Shown here one piece after another: positions 1 through 10,264 of a stretch of 64,000 nt of DNA. Each line of letters starts with the position of its first letter. Positions within the stretch are counted from its first letter, which is position 1. Origin of the DNA: Heterohyrax brucei (taxonomy: Eukaryota; Chordata; Mammalia; Hyracoidea; Procaviidae); NCBI GenBank assembly GCA_028571685.1, contig CM053162.1, positions 12,838,001 through 12,902,000 on the forward strand, written 5' to 3'. Below the pieces are notes generated by a model. The model saw only the letters and a list, made by a program, of their open reading frames with translations. It made no database searches and was not told where the DNA came from. Made by a program: the position numbers and the translations under genes.

Positions 1-3000
1 CAGTCTGACACTCAGCTGCCAAATACTTTTTCCCATTCTGTAGGTGGCCTTTTAATTCTTTTGATAAAGTCTTTGGATGAGCAAAAGTGTTTGATTCTTA
101 GTAGTTCCCATTTATCTATTTTCTCTTCTGTCGATTGTGCTTTGTTTGTCACATTTTGAAGTCTGTCTACACTGTGTGTTAAACCTTCCATTCTTGGTCC
201 CATGTTTTCTTAGATGAGCTTTATTGTTTTAGATTTGATATGTAGGTCTTTCATCCAGTTTGAGTTTTTTATTTTTTTTTATAAGGTGTGAGATATGGGT
301 CTTGTGTCAGTTTTTTGTAGATGGGTATCCAATTTTGTCATCACCATTTGTTGAAGAGATTGCTTTTACCCGGGTTTAACAATTTAGAGATTTTGTTGAA
401 TATGAACTGTTCGTAGGAGGATGGTGGCATCTATGGGGACTCAACTCTGTTTCATTGATTTATGACTCTTTTTGTACCAGTACCAGGCTGTTTTGACAAC
501 TGTGGCAGTGTAATAGGTTCTGAAGTTAGGTAGTGAGAGGCTTCCTAGTATATTCTTCTTCAGTAGTGCTTTTACTTATCCAGGCTTCTTCACTTTCCAA
601 ATACGGTTGGTGATTTGTTTCTCCATCTCATTAAAAAATATCACAGGGATTTGTGTTGGGATTGCATTATATAAGTAGATTGCTTTAGGTAAAATAGGCA
701 TTTTCACAATGATAAGTCTTCCTATCAATGAGCAGGGTAGGTTTCTCCATTTGTGTAAGTCTCTTAGTTTATTGTAGTAAGGGCTTGTAGTTCTCTTTGT
801 AAAGGTCTGATGTTTCTCTGGATAGGTCTATTCCTAGATATTTTGTCTTCTTGGGGGCTATAGTAAATGGTATTGATTTGGTGATTTTTTCTTTAATATT
901 CTCATCACCGGTGTAAAGGAATCCTGTTGATTTACTTATGTTTATCCTGCATCCTGACACTTTGCTGAACTCTTCCATCAGTTGGAGTAGTTTACTTATG
1001 GATTCTTTGGATTCTCTATGTATACAGTCTTGTATATCATCTGCAGATAGGGAAATTTTTACTTCCTCTTTGCCAGTGCAGACGTCCTTTTTTTCTTGGT
1101 CTTGTCTAATTGCTCTGGGTAGAACTTCTAGTACAATGTTGAATAGGAGAGGTGAGAGTAGGCATCCTTGTCTAATTCCCATTCTCAAGGGGAATTATTT
1201 CAGTCTCTCTTCATTCAGGATGATGTAGGCAGTTGGTTTTGTATAAATGGCCCTGATTGCATTGAGGGATTGGCTGTCTATTCATCTTTTGCTGAGAGTT
1301 TTTAGCATGAATGGGTGTTGAACTTTATCAAATGCCTTTTCTGCATCAATAGACAAAATCATGTGATTCTTGTCTTTTGTGCTACTTATGTGGTTGATCA
1401 CATTAATTTTTTTTCTGATGTTGAACCAACATTGCATCCCTGGTATGAATATAACTTGATTGTGATGAATTATTTTTTTGATATGTTGTTGTATTCTATC
1501 AGCAAGTATTTTGTTGAAGACGTTTGCCTCTAGGTTTATGAGTGATATTGGTATGTAGTTCTCCTTTTTTTGTTGGATCTTTCCCTGGCTTTGGTATCAG
1601 GGTTCCACTGGCTTCATAGAATGAATTTGGGAGTATTCCGTTACTTTCCATGCTGTGAAATAGTCTTAGCAGTATTGGAGATAACTCTTCTCTAAAACCT
1701 TGGTAGAATTCTGGTTGGTAGTTTCTGGACGAGGTTTTCAATCTCTTCCTTTGTGATGAGATTGCTAAGTTCTGCTTCAGCTTGTGATAATTTTAGTAGG
1801 TGATATGAATCTAGGAATCTGTCCACTTCCCCTAGGTTTTCAAATATGTTAGTCTTTCATAGTACTCTGTTATGATATTTTTGATTCCTGTTGGATCTTT
1901 TGTGACACTCCCCTGTCATTGCTTATTTGGGTTATTTGTTTCCTTTCCTGTTTTTTTTTAGGAAGTTTAGCCAATGGTTTGTCAATTTTGTTGATCTTTA
2001 CAAAAAGACAGCTTTTAGTCTTTTCATTTTTTTCAGTTGTTCTTTTATTCTCTAATACATTTAGTTCTGCTCTGATCTTTATGATCTGTTTTCCTCTGGT
2101 GACTGAGGGGTTCCTCTGTTGTTCTCTCTCTACTGTTTCAAGGGGTAGGTTTAGTTCTTTGGTTTGGTTTCTTTCTTCCTTCCAGATGTGCATTTATGGA
2201 GATAAACTGACCTCTGAGCACGACTTTGGCTATATCCCATAAGTTCTGGTAGGAAGTGTTTTCATTCTCATGGGAATTCATAAGTGTCTTTATTTTATCC
2301 TTGATTTCTTCTACAACCCATCGCTTTTTAAGAAAGATGTTGTTCAGTTTCCATGAGTTCTGCTTTCTATGTTTCTTCTGCTATTGATTTGGACTTTTAT
2401 GGCTTTATGATCTGAGAAGATGCTTTGCATTAATTCAGGGCTATGGATTTTGTTGAGAACTGCTTTATGTCCTAACACATGATCTATTCTGGAGCATGTT
2501 CCATGTGCACTGGAGAAAAAGATGTAGATATCTTCTGATAGACAGAAGGTTCTGTATATGTCAATGAGGTCTATTTGGTTAATTGTGGCAATAAGGTCCT
2601 CTTAGCTTTTTTTCTAGACGATCTGTTCAATATTGACAGTGGAGTGTTGAAGTCTTCCACCATTATTGTGGAGTGATCTATCTCATTTTTGAGTGTAGTC
2701 AGTGTTACTCCAATGTATTTAGGTGCTCTAATATTAGGTTCATAAATAGTTAATATTGTTAAGTCCTGCTTGTGTATTGAATCTTTCAGCAATAAATAGT
2801 GTCCATTGTTGTCCATGATGGTGGATTTTACATTAGAATCTATTTTATCTGAGATTAGAATTGCCATACCTGCTCTTCTTTGTTCATTGTCAGCTTGATA
2901 TATATTCTTCCATCTTTTAATTTTCAGTTTGTTCATACCTTTAAGTCTAAGGTGAGCTTCTTGTAGGCGACATATTGGATGGGTCATATCTTTTGATCAA

Positions 3001-3088
3001 AGATGTCACTCAATGTCTCTTTACTGTAGCGTTCAGTCCATCCACATTCAACGTGATTGTTGATAGGTGTGTATTTGGTGCTGTCATT
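1..3088 (-). pseudogene. L1 ORF2 remnant (endonuclease-reverse transcriptase), partial
   Basis: ORF2 encodes the endonuclease and reverse transcriptase used for target-primed reverse transcription. The start fits an ATG at 3088 (minus strand) that opens MTAP..., the analogue of MTAL in the copy at 48563. Endonuclease-like fragments lie at 2987-2571 (ICRLQEAHLRLK, then a motif resembling the EN core). RT fragments lie near 1188-769 with RQGCLLSPLLF, SADD in place of the usual FADD, and KYLGI. A C-terminal segment is at 203-12. Multiple stops and frameshifts separate these pieces. The last part of ORF2 and the 3' UTR lie left of the window. Confidence 0.9.
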
Positions 3089-3266
3089 GTGATATTTTAT
3101 TTTTGTGTTGCTGTTATCTCTGTTGTTCTTATTAATCTTTTCTGAGACATTCTTCTTTGTGAGTTGATTTTTCACCTTTTTCAGGGTTGGTTTCATGGTT
3201 GTTGAGACTCCTGTATTATGTTTCTTGATTTAATATGTTGCATCTTTATTGTGCTTTAAGGCAGTC

Positions 3267-3316
3267 CCCAGGGTCACCATGAGTCAGATATGACTCGATG
3301 GCACTTGGCTGGCTTG
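3267..3316 (+). repeat. AfroSINE 3'-tail fragment inside L1
   Basis: GGGTCACCATGAGTCAGA followed by ATGACTCGATGGCAC and TTGGCTGGC matches the last ~45 bp of the AfroSINEs in this window. It sits in the L1 inter-ORF spacer on the opposite strand to the L1. The L1 at 40860-40930 runs through the same site without it. The rest of the SINE is absent. Confidence 0.7.
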
Positions 3317-3931
3317 GCTATGATTCCCCTTAATGAACTATGGATAAACCCAATTTTAAGTACTACCAGCCTTATTAACTTCCTCTTCATATGGAAGGAC
3401 TATAACGACTGTAGTACACCCCTCTTTTTAATATGCTGACATCACAGTTTTCATGATATAATCACTGGATCATTTCTTCCACTTTTATTGCTTTGATTGA
3501 GTTTGGAGCCTTCCCTAACTGAGTAGGATTCTGGATTATGTGTCCTGTATTTGCTTCTAAAATAGAGTTAGTGGTTTTGTTATTCTAAGCCAAGAGATTC
3601 TTTCAGTACTTCTTGTAGCTTTGGTATGGTTTTTACAAAGTCTCTGAGTTTCTGTTTATCTGTCTTAATTTCATTTTCATATTTGAAAGATAGTTTTTCA
3701 GGATATAGAATTCTTGGTTGGAAGTTCTTCTTCAAGGTATTGAATGTGTCATGCCATTGTCTCCATTTCAGCGTTGCTTCTGCTGAGAAATCTGATGAAA
3801 GCCTACGAATGTTGGCTTTGCTTTGAGTCTTGCTACCTTTAAGAGTTTCTGCTTATGTTTCATTTTGAATATCCCTTGGAGTCTTTAGTGGCATATTTAG
3901 TGGCATTCGATACGCATCTTGAATATGTATA

Positions 3932-3976
3932 TGGGTCGCCTTGAGTTGGATCTGACTCGACAGCACTTGGCTGGCT
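3932..3976 (+). repeat. Second AfroSINE 3'-tail fragment inside L1
   Basis: GGGTCGCCTTGAGTTGGAT with GACTCGACAGCACTTGGC is again only the SINE tail. It interrupts the ORF1 region between the AGAAATTATAAAAGAAG-like and ATTCAAGATGC-like sequence of the L1 sense strand. The L1 at 60780-60830 lacks it. Confidence 0.68.
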
Positions 3977-4242
3977 TCTTTTATAATTTCTGGGAAGTTT
4001 TCTGTCAGCAGCTTACCAACAACACTCTTTGGTGTTCTCAGGTGCCTCACCCTGCTCAGGAACTCCAGTTAGTTGTAGATTGTTCCTTGTAATAGAGTCC
4101 CATATTTTTCTTAATGCTTCTTCATTTTTCTTGTCTCTTTTTTTCTGATTTCTCCTTATAGGTGCTGGAGTCAGTAGCTCTGTCTTCCAAGTCAGAAAGT
4201 CCATTTTCCATTTGCTCCATTCTGTTTTCTTGGCTTTGAATT

Positions 4243-4322
4243 GAAGTTTCTATGTCTTTAATTTTGTTCTTGATTGGTTGGAGAAGTTTCTATGTCTTTA
4301 ATTTTGTTCTTGATTGGTTGGA
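4243..4322. repeat. 40-bp perfect tandem duplication in L1 ORF1
   Basis: Two exact 40-bp copies, 4243-4282 and 4283-4322, begin GAAGTTTCTATGTC and end TTGATTGGTTGGA. Forty is not a multiple of three, so the duplication shifts the ORF1 frame. Identity of the copies means it is younger than the general decay of the L1. Confidence 0.95.
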
Positions 4323-4512
4323 TTTTAGAATACTGGTATTCCATCAGATCAAACAGCTTGCTTAATATTTCATTTTGCTCTGCTGCATTTTGTATAAGGT
4401 GTAGGAGGGCTCTCTATATAATCCTTTTGTATTCACCTTCCAATAGTTTCAGAAAAGCTTCTTTGTCTGGGAAGTTTTGTGGTCCTTTCTTTGGGGGGCC
4501 TTCTGAAGCCAT

Positions 4513-5373
4513 GGGTGATTTCTTGGTTATGCTTCCAGAGTTTTTTGCTTTGGGGGCATCATGTGAGTTAACAGAGGCTGGGAGAGATACTGTGAGGATG
4601 GACCACAGTTGTTTCTCTAGGCCCTCTTAAAATGAAAGGTAAAAGGTACCTGACAACTTCCAAAGTCAGTCAGGTTTTCAGGTGTACAGGTCCCTCTTCC
4701 CAGCTGGGAATGTCAGCATGTCTATACTGAACCCCAGATGTTATAAACTAGTTGAAGATACCAAGAGGCTGCTACCCTGCTGGCCTCTGCTGTTGGGCCC
4801 TATCCAGAGGTGACACTATGTAGAATACTTCTTTTCTACCATAAAAGCGCTCTCTTCCAGGCAGGTGCTGCTTCCCAGCCTTGGAATTAGGTCCAGCGGA
4901 GGCCTCCATTTGGGTATATCTGCCCCCCCCAGTGGAACAAGATGGCATCCCACCCAAGCTCCCTGCCTGCCTTATTACAAGTTACTCAATGGCATGGGCA
5001 GAAACATAGGCCAAAGATGCTGAGATGCCAGGCTCTCAAAATATGGCAATTGCACCTGCTGATCCCACCAGAAGTGCATCTTAGATTAGCTGCTAGTCAA
5101 GTCCTAGCTCCACCCACTGGCTAAGACAGAGAAAAAAAGTTAAAACGGAGAGTTACCTTCGGTCCATGAAAGCCAGCACTCACTAAGAGCGGGGGTCAGC
5201 AAAAGAGAGAAAGTTTTCCATTCAGTGGCATGAAGTCCAAATTAACAGCCTAATGCCATTTCCTAGGGCTCACTAGGTGTCCAGACTGCTCTGTTTAATT
5301 ATCAACTCAGGTCTTGGTCTCTAGACAGATTTAGGGGGAATGTGTATTTAGTTCACCATCTTGAATCCATCCC
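4513..5373 (-). promoter_or_regulatory. L1 5' UTR (ancestral internal promoter region)
   Basis: This is the segment upstream of ORF1 in the L1 reading direction, about 860 bp. In the family it carries the internal RNA polymerase II promoter. It resembles in layout the 5' UTRs at 49897-50682 and 59206-60318. CpG sites are few, as expected for an old methylated copy. Activity is not inferred. Confidence 0.7.
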
Positions 5374-5554
5374 CCATAATTTGTTGATTATTCAATTATA
5401 TTTGATTATGACTTCCTGAAAAAGAAGGACTATGACTTTTGGTATTAAGAGAGCCTGGCATGCTCTCTTATATGCACTTTGCTCAAAAGTGTATTAAATT
5501 GGTTATTAAATTTTCATTTTTTGAAAAACACATATGGTGGTTTTTAAATACTTG

Positions 5555-5705
5555 ATGTTCTCCTTGTAACAACACTGCAGGATAGATATTATTACCCTAA
5601 CTTCACAAGTTAGGAAATGGAGACAGAGACAAGTAGCTTACCTAGTGTGGTAAATAACTGGCTGAGCTGAGACTCAAGCTCAGGCAGTATGTTTGAATAA
5701 GCATG
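5555..5705 (-). repeat. MIR SINE, antisense
   Basis: Sequence reads as the reverse complement of MIR: a region with ATTATTACCC, GGAAATGGAGACAGAG, then CTTACC and AACTGGCTGAGC before ACTCAAGCTCAGGCAG. Old and diverged. Confidence 0.75.
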
Positions 5706-6076
5706 TGAATCCACTGAAAGTTTCTAAATCAATGCATGACTCTGTATCTAGTGCAGCTCTATGGGTGTTAGGCAGGTTTCTGTGTAATTACAAATGCTAA
5801 TTGTGTTCTTTTCCAGAAATGACATCCATCCACCTCCAAGTGGTTAAAATCTTCTAAACTCATCTCAGATGTTCTCTGACATTCCAGAGGTCCCACAAGC
5901 TCCAAGATGAGGTTTTGATCTCCCAACCCCATGCATATACTTCACAGTGTCCAGTGCCTACTTCTACCACAAAAAAAAGGAATCTCTCTTGAGTTGGTTA
6001 GGTTCATCATGACTGTGGGTATATTGGAATAGATTTGAACTCTCAGTAGTTTTCAATGACTGATTTTCCAGAAGTG
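5706..6076. other. Unassigned sequence
   Basis: No reading frame of note and no repeat recognised by eye. Contains a short A-run near 5971. Confidence 0.5.
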
Positions 6077-6839
6077 CAGTTAACCCTTCTTATCCACAGG
6101 TTCCATATCCACAGATTCAGCCCACCCCACACAACCACGAAAGAATTTCCAAAAAACAAAATTTGAATTTACTGTGTGGAGGACTATGGTGAATCCACAC
6201 CAATGAAATGATATGTGGGCATCCATTGCTTTGGCTTCTTGTCATTTCAGAGATCTCAGACTCTTTTTAGCAATCAGAATTTGAGCATTGTTTGCCTCTT
6301 GTCTCATTGGTTGGCATCTTGCTTTGTGTGTTTTCTTTGTTTCTGTGAGAAAAATGGCTTCTAACAATTAACGAAGAGGTTAAAGCAATCCCTCAAAGGT
6401 TAAGAGGGGACATTAAGTCTTATATTTCAATGTGAAAATAAAAATCTTAGATTTTTTTGAAAAGTGGCATCCTACTTGATGAAGTAGGCTGTAAGGTCAG
6501 TAAGAATGAATCAAGCATTCTCACAATAAAACAGAAATTCATGAAGTGTTAGTGCTGCCCCTACAACAGCAAAAACGGTCTCTCTGGTTCACGATAAATG
6601 TTTTGAAAGACTTGAGAAAACATTAAGTGTTAAGCATAGGTATTCTATAACATTTACATTTTATTAGATATTACAAATAATCTAGAGGTGATTTAAAGTG
6701 TGGGGGCATTTGTGTCTTAAGTTATATGCAAATACTGTTCCATTTTATATAAAGGAATTGAGTATCAGTGGATTTTGGTATCCTTAGGGGAAAGTGGTGG
6801 TCCCAGAACCAATATCTCACTAATACCGAGAGATGGCTA
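6077..6839. mobile_element. Tigger-type (pogo/Tc1) DNA transposon, non-autonomous
   Basis: The left end CAGTTAACCCTTCTTATCC followed by CCACAGATTCAGCC and the right end with GTGGATTTTGGTATCC and ACCGAGAGATGG form diverged terminal inverted repeats typical of Tigger elements. A TA flanks the right end. About 760 bp long, so most of the transposase is missing. A stretch near 6350-6480 may be a transposase remnant, but no frame survives. Confidence 0.75.
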
Positions 6840-6887
6840 TAGACAGCCAGGCCTTTCTTTCCAGGTGCTTCCACCTCTAGCCGTCTC

Positions 6888-7082
6888 TACCATAAACCAA
6901 ACCAATTGCCATCGAAGTTTGTTTCAACTCATTGTGAACTCATGTGTACAGAGTAGAAGTGCTCCCTTAGGGTTCTGATGGCTATGCTCTTTCAGAAGTG
7001 GACTACCAGACCTTTCTTCCAAGGTGCCTCTGGATGTGTTTGAACTAACATCTTTTTGTTAACTATTTGCAGTACCCAGGGA
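6888..7082 (-). mobile_element. AfroSINE, antisense, near full length
   Basis: Begins with the complement of the tail (AAACCAATTGCCATCGAAG...) and ends with the complement of the tRNA-like head (TTTGCAGTACCCAGGGATC). It contains the landmarks ACAGAGTAGAAGTGC, CCAGACCTTTCTTCC and GTTTGAACTAACATC. It belongs to the longer form with the CTTTC..GAAG..CAGACC middle also seen at 31141-31361. Confidence 0.88.
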
Positions 7083-7679
7083 TCTCCTACACCTACCATA
7101 GTGCAGACAAGGTCTTTTCATAATTGCCTGCTTATTGATCTTTCTCCCTCACTAGCTTACAAATTCTCTGACAGCAAGGAACAGGTGGTTGGAGAACCCA
7201 TTGTCTGTTTGTTTTGATTAAAATGAGAAAAGAGTCAACCAACAAGGTAGAGCTCTATGTGGCATGGTGCCAGAAAGACTCCTGAAGGACGCAATAAGAG
7301 TTGGTGTGGGTAATGGTGCAATGCAGGTGGAGCAGGACACTGCTCCTTGGGGACTGAGCCCCTCTCAATCTCATGAAGACAGGATGGAGGTGGAGAATTC
7401 CTTTCCAGGGAAGGCTCCAAACATCTGTTTCTCATCTTACTATCCATTCATGATTCTGTCTCCTTTTCCTTCCTCTGACTCTTGAGGTTGGCTGCAACTG
7501 GAAGCCCATGTGGAAGCAGATTTCCATGTAAATCACCGAGAAGTCTCCAGGGCTTCATGGCTCATTTTTTACTGGGAAGAGCCAAATCCAGCAGGGGCTG
7601 GTGAAGACTGGTGAAAGCAAGCCTTGCCTAGGATATCTCTGACTCCTGTTGCTTGTGTATAATGGGTGGGGACTGGGAG
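7083..7679. other. Unassigned sequence
   Basis: No recognisable repeat. The small frames here have no familiar motif. The sequence runs directly into the TG-rich tract. Confidence 0.5.
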
Positions 7680-8078
7680 TGTTGTATGTGTGTCCATATG
7701 TTTTTGTGTTTCAGTATGTATGTCTGTGCATGTATATGTGTGTGTGTGCATTCATGTATATGTGTGCATATGCATGTATTCTCAGTGTACATGTATATGT
7801 GTTTGCATACATGTTTATGCATGTGTGGATACATGTGTATATCTCTTTGTGGTCATATGTTTGTGTACATGTGTGTGTGGTTGTTTGTGTGTGTATACAA
7901 ATGTGTGCACCTATGTGTGTATGTATGTGTTTCTGTACAGATGTGTATGGATGTCTCTCTGTGTGTATGTATGTATGTACACACCTGTGTGTGTGTAAAA
8001 ATGTATGTGTATTGGTGTTTTTGTGTGTATGTATGTGCACACCTGCATGTGTTTTTATGTGTGTACGAACATTTAGTG
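7680..8078. repeat. Imperfect TG/TATG-rich low-complexity tract
   Basis: About 400 bp of interrupted (TG)n, (TATG)n and (CATG)n units on the plus strand, such as ATGTGTGTGTGCA and TATGTATGTATGTAC. Alternating purine-pyrimidine sequence of this kind can adopt Z-DNA in principle. It leaves all three plus frames and two minus frames open for 110-159 codons, giving Cys/Val/Tyr/Met-rich or His/Thr-rich nonsense translations that should not be called genes. Confidence 0.95.
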
Positions 8079-8243
8079 TGCCTGTGTAAAAGAGTCCACA
8101 TGGTGTCTCAGATTTCTTCCTCACAGTCTTAGGTCAAGGAAGAGCCTGACAGTCTTCCTCCCCAATCTTCCTGCCCCCAATCCTGCTCAGGACAAGGGTT
8201 CTATGCCAAGACTCTGAATCTGTGCTTGCTGCAGGAAAGTAAA
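8079..8243 (+). repeat. Duplicated segment, copy 1 (partner 11172-11340)
   Basis: Starting in the trailing TG motif (GTGTGCCTGTGTAAAAGAGTC) and ending GCTTGCTGCAGGAAAG, this segment is closely similar over about 165 bp to 11172-11340. Shared landmarks include CCTGCTCAGGACAAGGGTT and CTTGCTGCAGGAAAG. Neither flank is shared. It could be a local duplicative insertion or two copies of a repeat I do not recognise. Confidence 0.85.
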
Positions 8244-8374
8244 CTGGGCAGAGAGAGAACTTCCAGATGACTGGACAGTGAGGGTCTAATAGGAGCAGTG
8301 CTAGGCAGAGGAGGCCACAAGACTGTTAAACCTAATAGGAAATGCTGTCGCCTGGAACTTTTGTGGCTTATGGA

Positions 8375-8532
8375 AAAAAAAAAACAAACAAAAAACCACT
8401 GCTGTTGAGTTGGGTAGGACTCATAGTGACCCTATAGGTCAGGGTAGAGCTGCCCCATAGTTTCCAAGGAGCTTCTGGTGGGTTTGAACTGCTGATCTTT
8501 TTTGATTATCAGATGCAGCATCAGGGTTTTCT
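8375..8532 (-). mobile_element. AfroSINE, antisense, internally deleted
   Basis: An A-rich run at 8375-8393 precedes GCTGTTGAGTTGGGTAGGAC, ACTCATAGTGACCC, GCTGCCCCATAGTTTCC and GTTTGAACTGCTGATC. The head end is shortened to a remnant ending CAGGGTTTTC. Confidence 0.82.
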
Positions 8533-8550
8533 GCGGGGTGTGATAGTAAC

Positions 8551-9115
8551 TGTGGTGGTCTGGATTATGTCAGCTGGGCTACTCCATGTTTGGCTGCTGT
8601 ATTAAGTGACAGGGTGGGGCCTGTGGTGGCTTCTCGCCGCTTAGCTCTCGTCTCTCCACCTTCCACCACCTACTGCCGGTCTGCTCACGTAGCCAGCAGC
8701 TCCTACTCTCTTCTGGTGTCTGGTTCCTGGACTTGAATAGCAGCTGTTGGATTCATCAACCCTTACAGCCGGGGCTTGAGAGTCCTGTTCCATGACCTGT
8801 GGATCCTGGGTTCACCAGCCTCTGCAGCACTGTCTCGCTGCCAGCTTGGGATCCACCGACCTACACAACTGGTGATCTAGAACTCTCGTCTCTGACTTGC
8901 TGACCTTGGGATCACCAGTTCCCGTAGCCACATAAGACTTGTGCCAGGACTTGGGACGTTCAGCTTCTGCAATTGCTTGAGCTGTTTCCTGTATATATAT
9001 ACATATATGCACATATATATCTTTCCTAGTACATTATATATATATATATATATATGTCTTTCCTTGCACATACATGTTACTGGTTTTGCTTCCATAGAAA
9101 ACACAGCCTAAGACA
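8551..9115 (+). mobile_element. Solo LTR, ERVL/MLT2-like, with 5-bp target duplication
   Basis: The 565-bp segment starts TGTGGTGG and ends AAGACA, and is bounded by a perfect 5-bp repeat GTAAC (8546-8550 and 9116-9120). Its 3' part has the ERVL-type ending: a pyrimidine/TA-rich tract followed by TACTGGTTTTGCTTCC and AGACA. The (TA)n tract at 9031-9054 has expanded. No internal retroviral sequence is attached, so it is a recombined solo LTR. The family name is from resemblance only. Confidence 0.78.
8996..9054. repeat. (TA)n / (CATA)n microsatellite inside the LTR
   Basis: TATATATATACATATATGC and a run of TA dinucleotides ending at 9054, in the position where ERVL-type LTRs carry a pyrimidine/TA-rich stretch. 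Confidence 0.9.
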
Positions 9116-9124
9116 GTAACACTT

Positions 9125-9227
9125 AATTTCTCTATAACTACATACATTGCCTTCTAAGTTTAAGCTGCTTTCTATAGCATGTTATGCGTTTGGTATGAGC
9201 TAGGCTACTGTACAGGTTCAACAGGGC
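9125..9227 (+). repeat. Duplicated segment, copy 1 (partner 9984-10083)
   Basis: About 100 bp including ACATACATTGCCTTCTAAG, TTAAGCTGCTTTCTATAGC and GGTATGAGCTAGGC, nearly identical to 9984-10083 in direct orientation about 858 bp away. Flanks differ on both sides. Confidence 0.85.
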
Positions 9228-9680
9228 TAAGATCTTAGAGGTGTGTCTGTTAGGACCACTGTGTTTCAGTCTGAGGTCTCCGATCTGTGATGCGATTATG
9301 AATGGATCATTTAGCCTGCAGTGCCAACCTACTTCATCAGCCTTATCACTCAAGTGGTAATAGACCTTGAGGAAGTAGATTTGCTCTGAGATTCTCAAGG
9401 AATGGTGTTCACAGTAATTCTCTGTTATGAACTCAGTCATTCTTGGGAGGAGGTTTTTATTGGAACTTTGGGTCGTTCTTTCTGGAGGTCTTGAAGTTAT
9501 CTGGATAGGTCTTTGGGATACAGTGCTTGGTTTTGGGCATTATTCACAGTCCCCCTATGTGCCATCCCATTGAAATCCTAAGGTGATGCAAAATGAGGGG
9601 ATGGGACAGTCAGAACTGGTTGTTTATGTGTGTGCCTGAAGCTATCTGTATGTTATATACACATGACTTGCTCTCTTCTA
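9228..9680. other. Unassigned sequence
   Basis: No repeat recognised and no credible coding frame. The 100-codon minus frame at 9440-9138 spans into the duplicated segment and shows no known motif. Confidence 0.5.
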
Positions 9681-9880
9681 ATTTTGGTAAATATATATGC
9701 AACAAATGATTTGCCATTTTAACATTCTTCACATATACAGTTCATACTGTCCAAACACAATGACATTAATTATGTTCATAATGTTGTTCAACCATCATCA
9801 TTATCTGTTTCTAAATTTTTTCATTAGCATTAACAGAAGCTCAGTGCCCCCTAAATGGCTTCCTCTTTACCATTTGTTTA
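9681..9880 (-). mobile_element. Ancient L1 3' UTR fragment, antisense (L1M-like)
   Basis: Motifs such as GATTTGCCATTTTAACATTC, then CATTAATTATGTTCATAATG, TTGTTCAACCATCATCA and CCCCCTAAATGGC follow the antisense 3' UTR of old mammalian L1M elements, which is recognisable across placental mammals. Confidence 0.65.
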
Positions 9881-9983
9881 ATTTTGGAATGAAGTATTGC
9901 ATGTATTCTTATTTCATCTTTCCTTCACTGTGTTCAGCTTCTCATTTCAAAGAGATTATTTTCTTTGGAGAGCAGTAATGCTA

Positions 9984-10083
9984 AATTTGTCTATAACTAC
10001 ATACATTGCCTTCTAAGTTTAAGCTGCTTTCTGTAGCATGTTATGTGTTTGGTATGAGCTAGGTTTCTGCACAGGTTCAACAG
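9984..10083 (+). repeat. Duplicated segment, copy 2 (partner 9125-9227)
   Basis: Same landmarks as copy 1, with scattered substitutions. Similarity ends after GTTCAACAGG at 10083. It lies just 3' of the L1M-like fragment and an AT-rich stretch. Confidence 0.85.
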
Positions 10084-10264
10084 GAGTGAATGAAATATCA
10101 AAGATTTTCTGGGTCAGTTATCTGTGGGCTACGATCTGAGGAACCCTAAGATCTTTGGAGAAGATGGAGAACCAACACAGGTTGTAAGGGGAGTTCAGCT
10201 GTATAGGTTGGTCAAAGTTAGGTAAACTTACCTCTCGGTTGAAACCTACTGGCCTGACAATATA

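Larger units (their letters stand above)
3575..4512 (-). pseudogene. L1 ORF1 remnant (RNA-binding chaperone)
   Basis: ORF1 encodes the trimeric nucleic-acid-binding protein of L1. The proposed start at 4512 (minus strand) reads MASEGPPKKG, followed by text homologous to the starts at 49896 (MAPENSQNK) and 56198 (MAPANNQN). A coiled-coil region follows. Fragments at 4204-4013 (MDFLTWKTELLTPAPIRRNQ...) and 4050-3853 correspond to the middle and RNA-binding part. The frame is broken by a 40-bp tandem duplication (4243-4322) and by an AfroSINE-tail insertion of about 45 bp near 3932-3976, besides point stops. Confidence 0.85.
1..5373 (-). mobile_element. LINE-1 element A, antisense, 5'-complete, 3' end beyond window
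   Basis: Read on the minus strand this is an L1 in the usual order: 5' UTR (5373-4513), ORF1 remnant (4512 to about 3575), inter-ORF spacer, and ORF2 remnant from 3088 running off the left edge. The order and wording match the other L1 copies in this window (for example 45866-50682). The 5' terminus is inferred where the L1-like start containing CAAGATGG (minus strand) gives way to unrelated sequence at about 5373. All reading frames are broken by stops and indels, so the copy is dead. Two short AfroSINE-tail fragments and a 40-bp tandem duplication lie inside it. Confidence 0.93.

Noticed and set aside
4274-4630. 118-codon plus-strand frame
   Set aside because: Antisense shadow of L1 ORF1 across a tandem duplication and the 5' UTR.
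7649-8132. Overlapping frames of 110-159 codons, Cys/Val/Tyr-rich on plus and His/Thr-rich on minus
   Set aside because: They arise from a TG/TATG repeat lacking stops in five frames. No protein domain, no codon structure.
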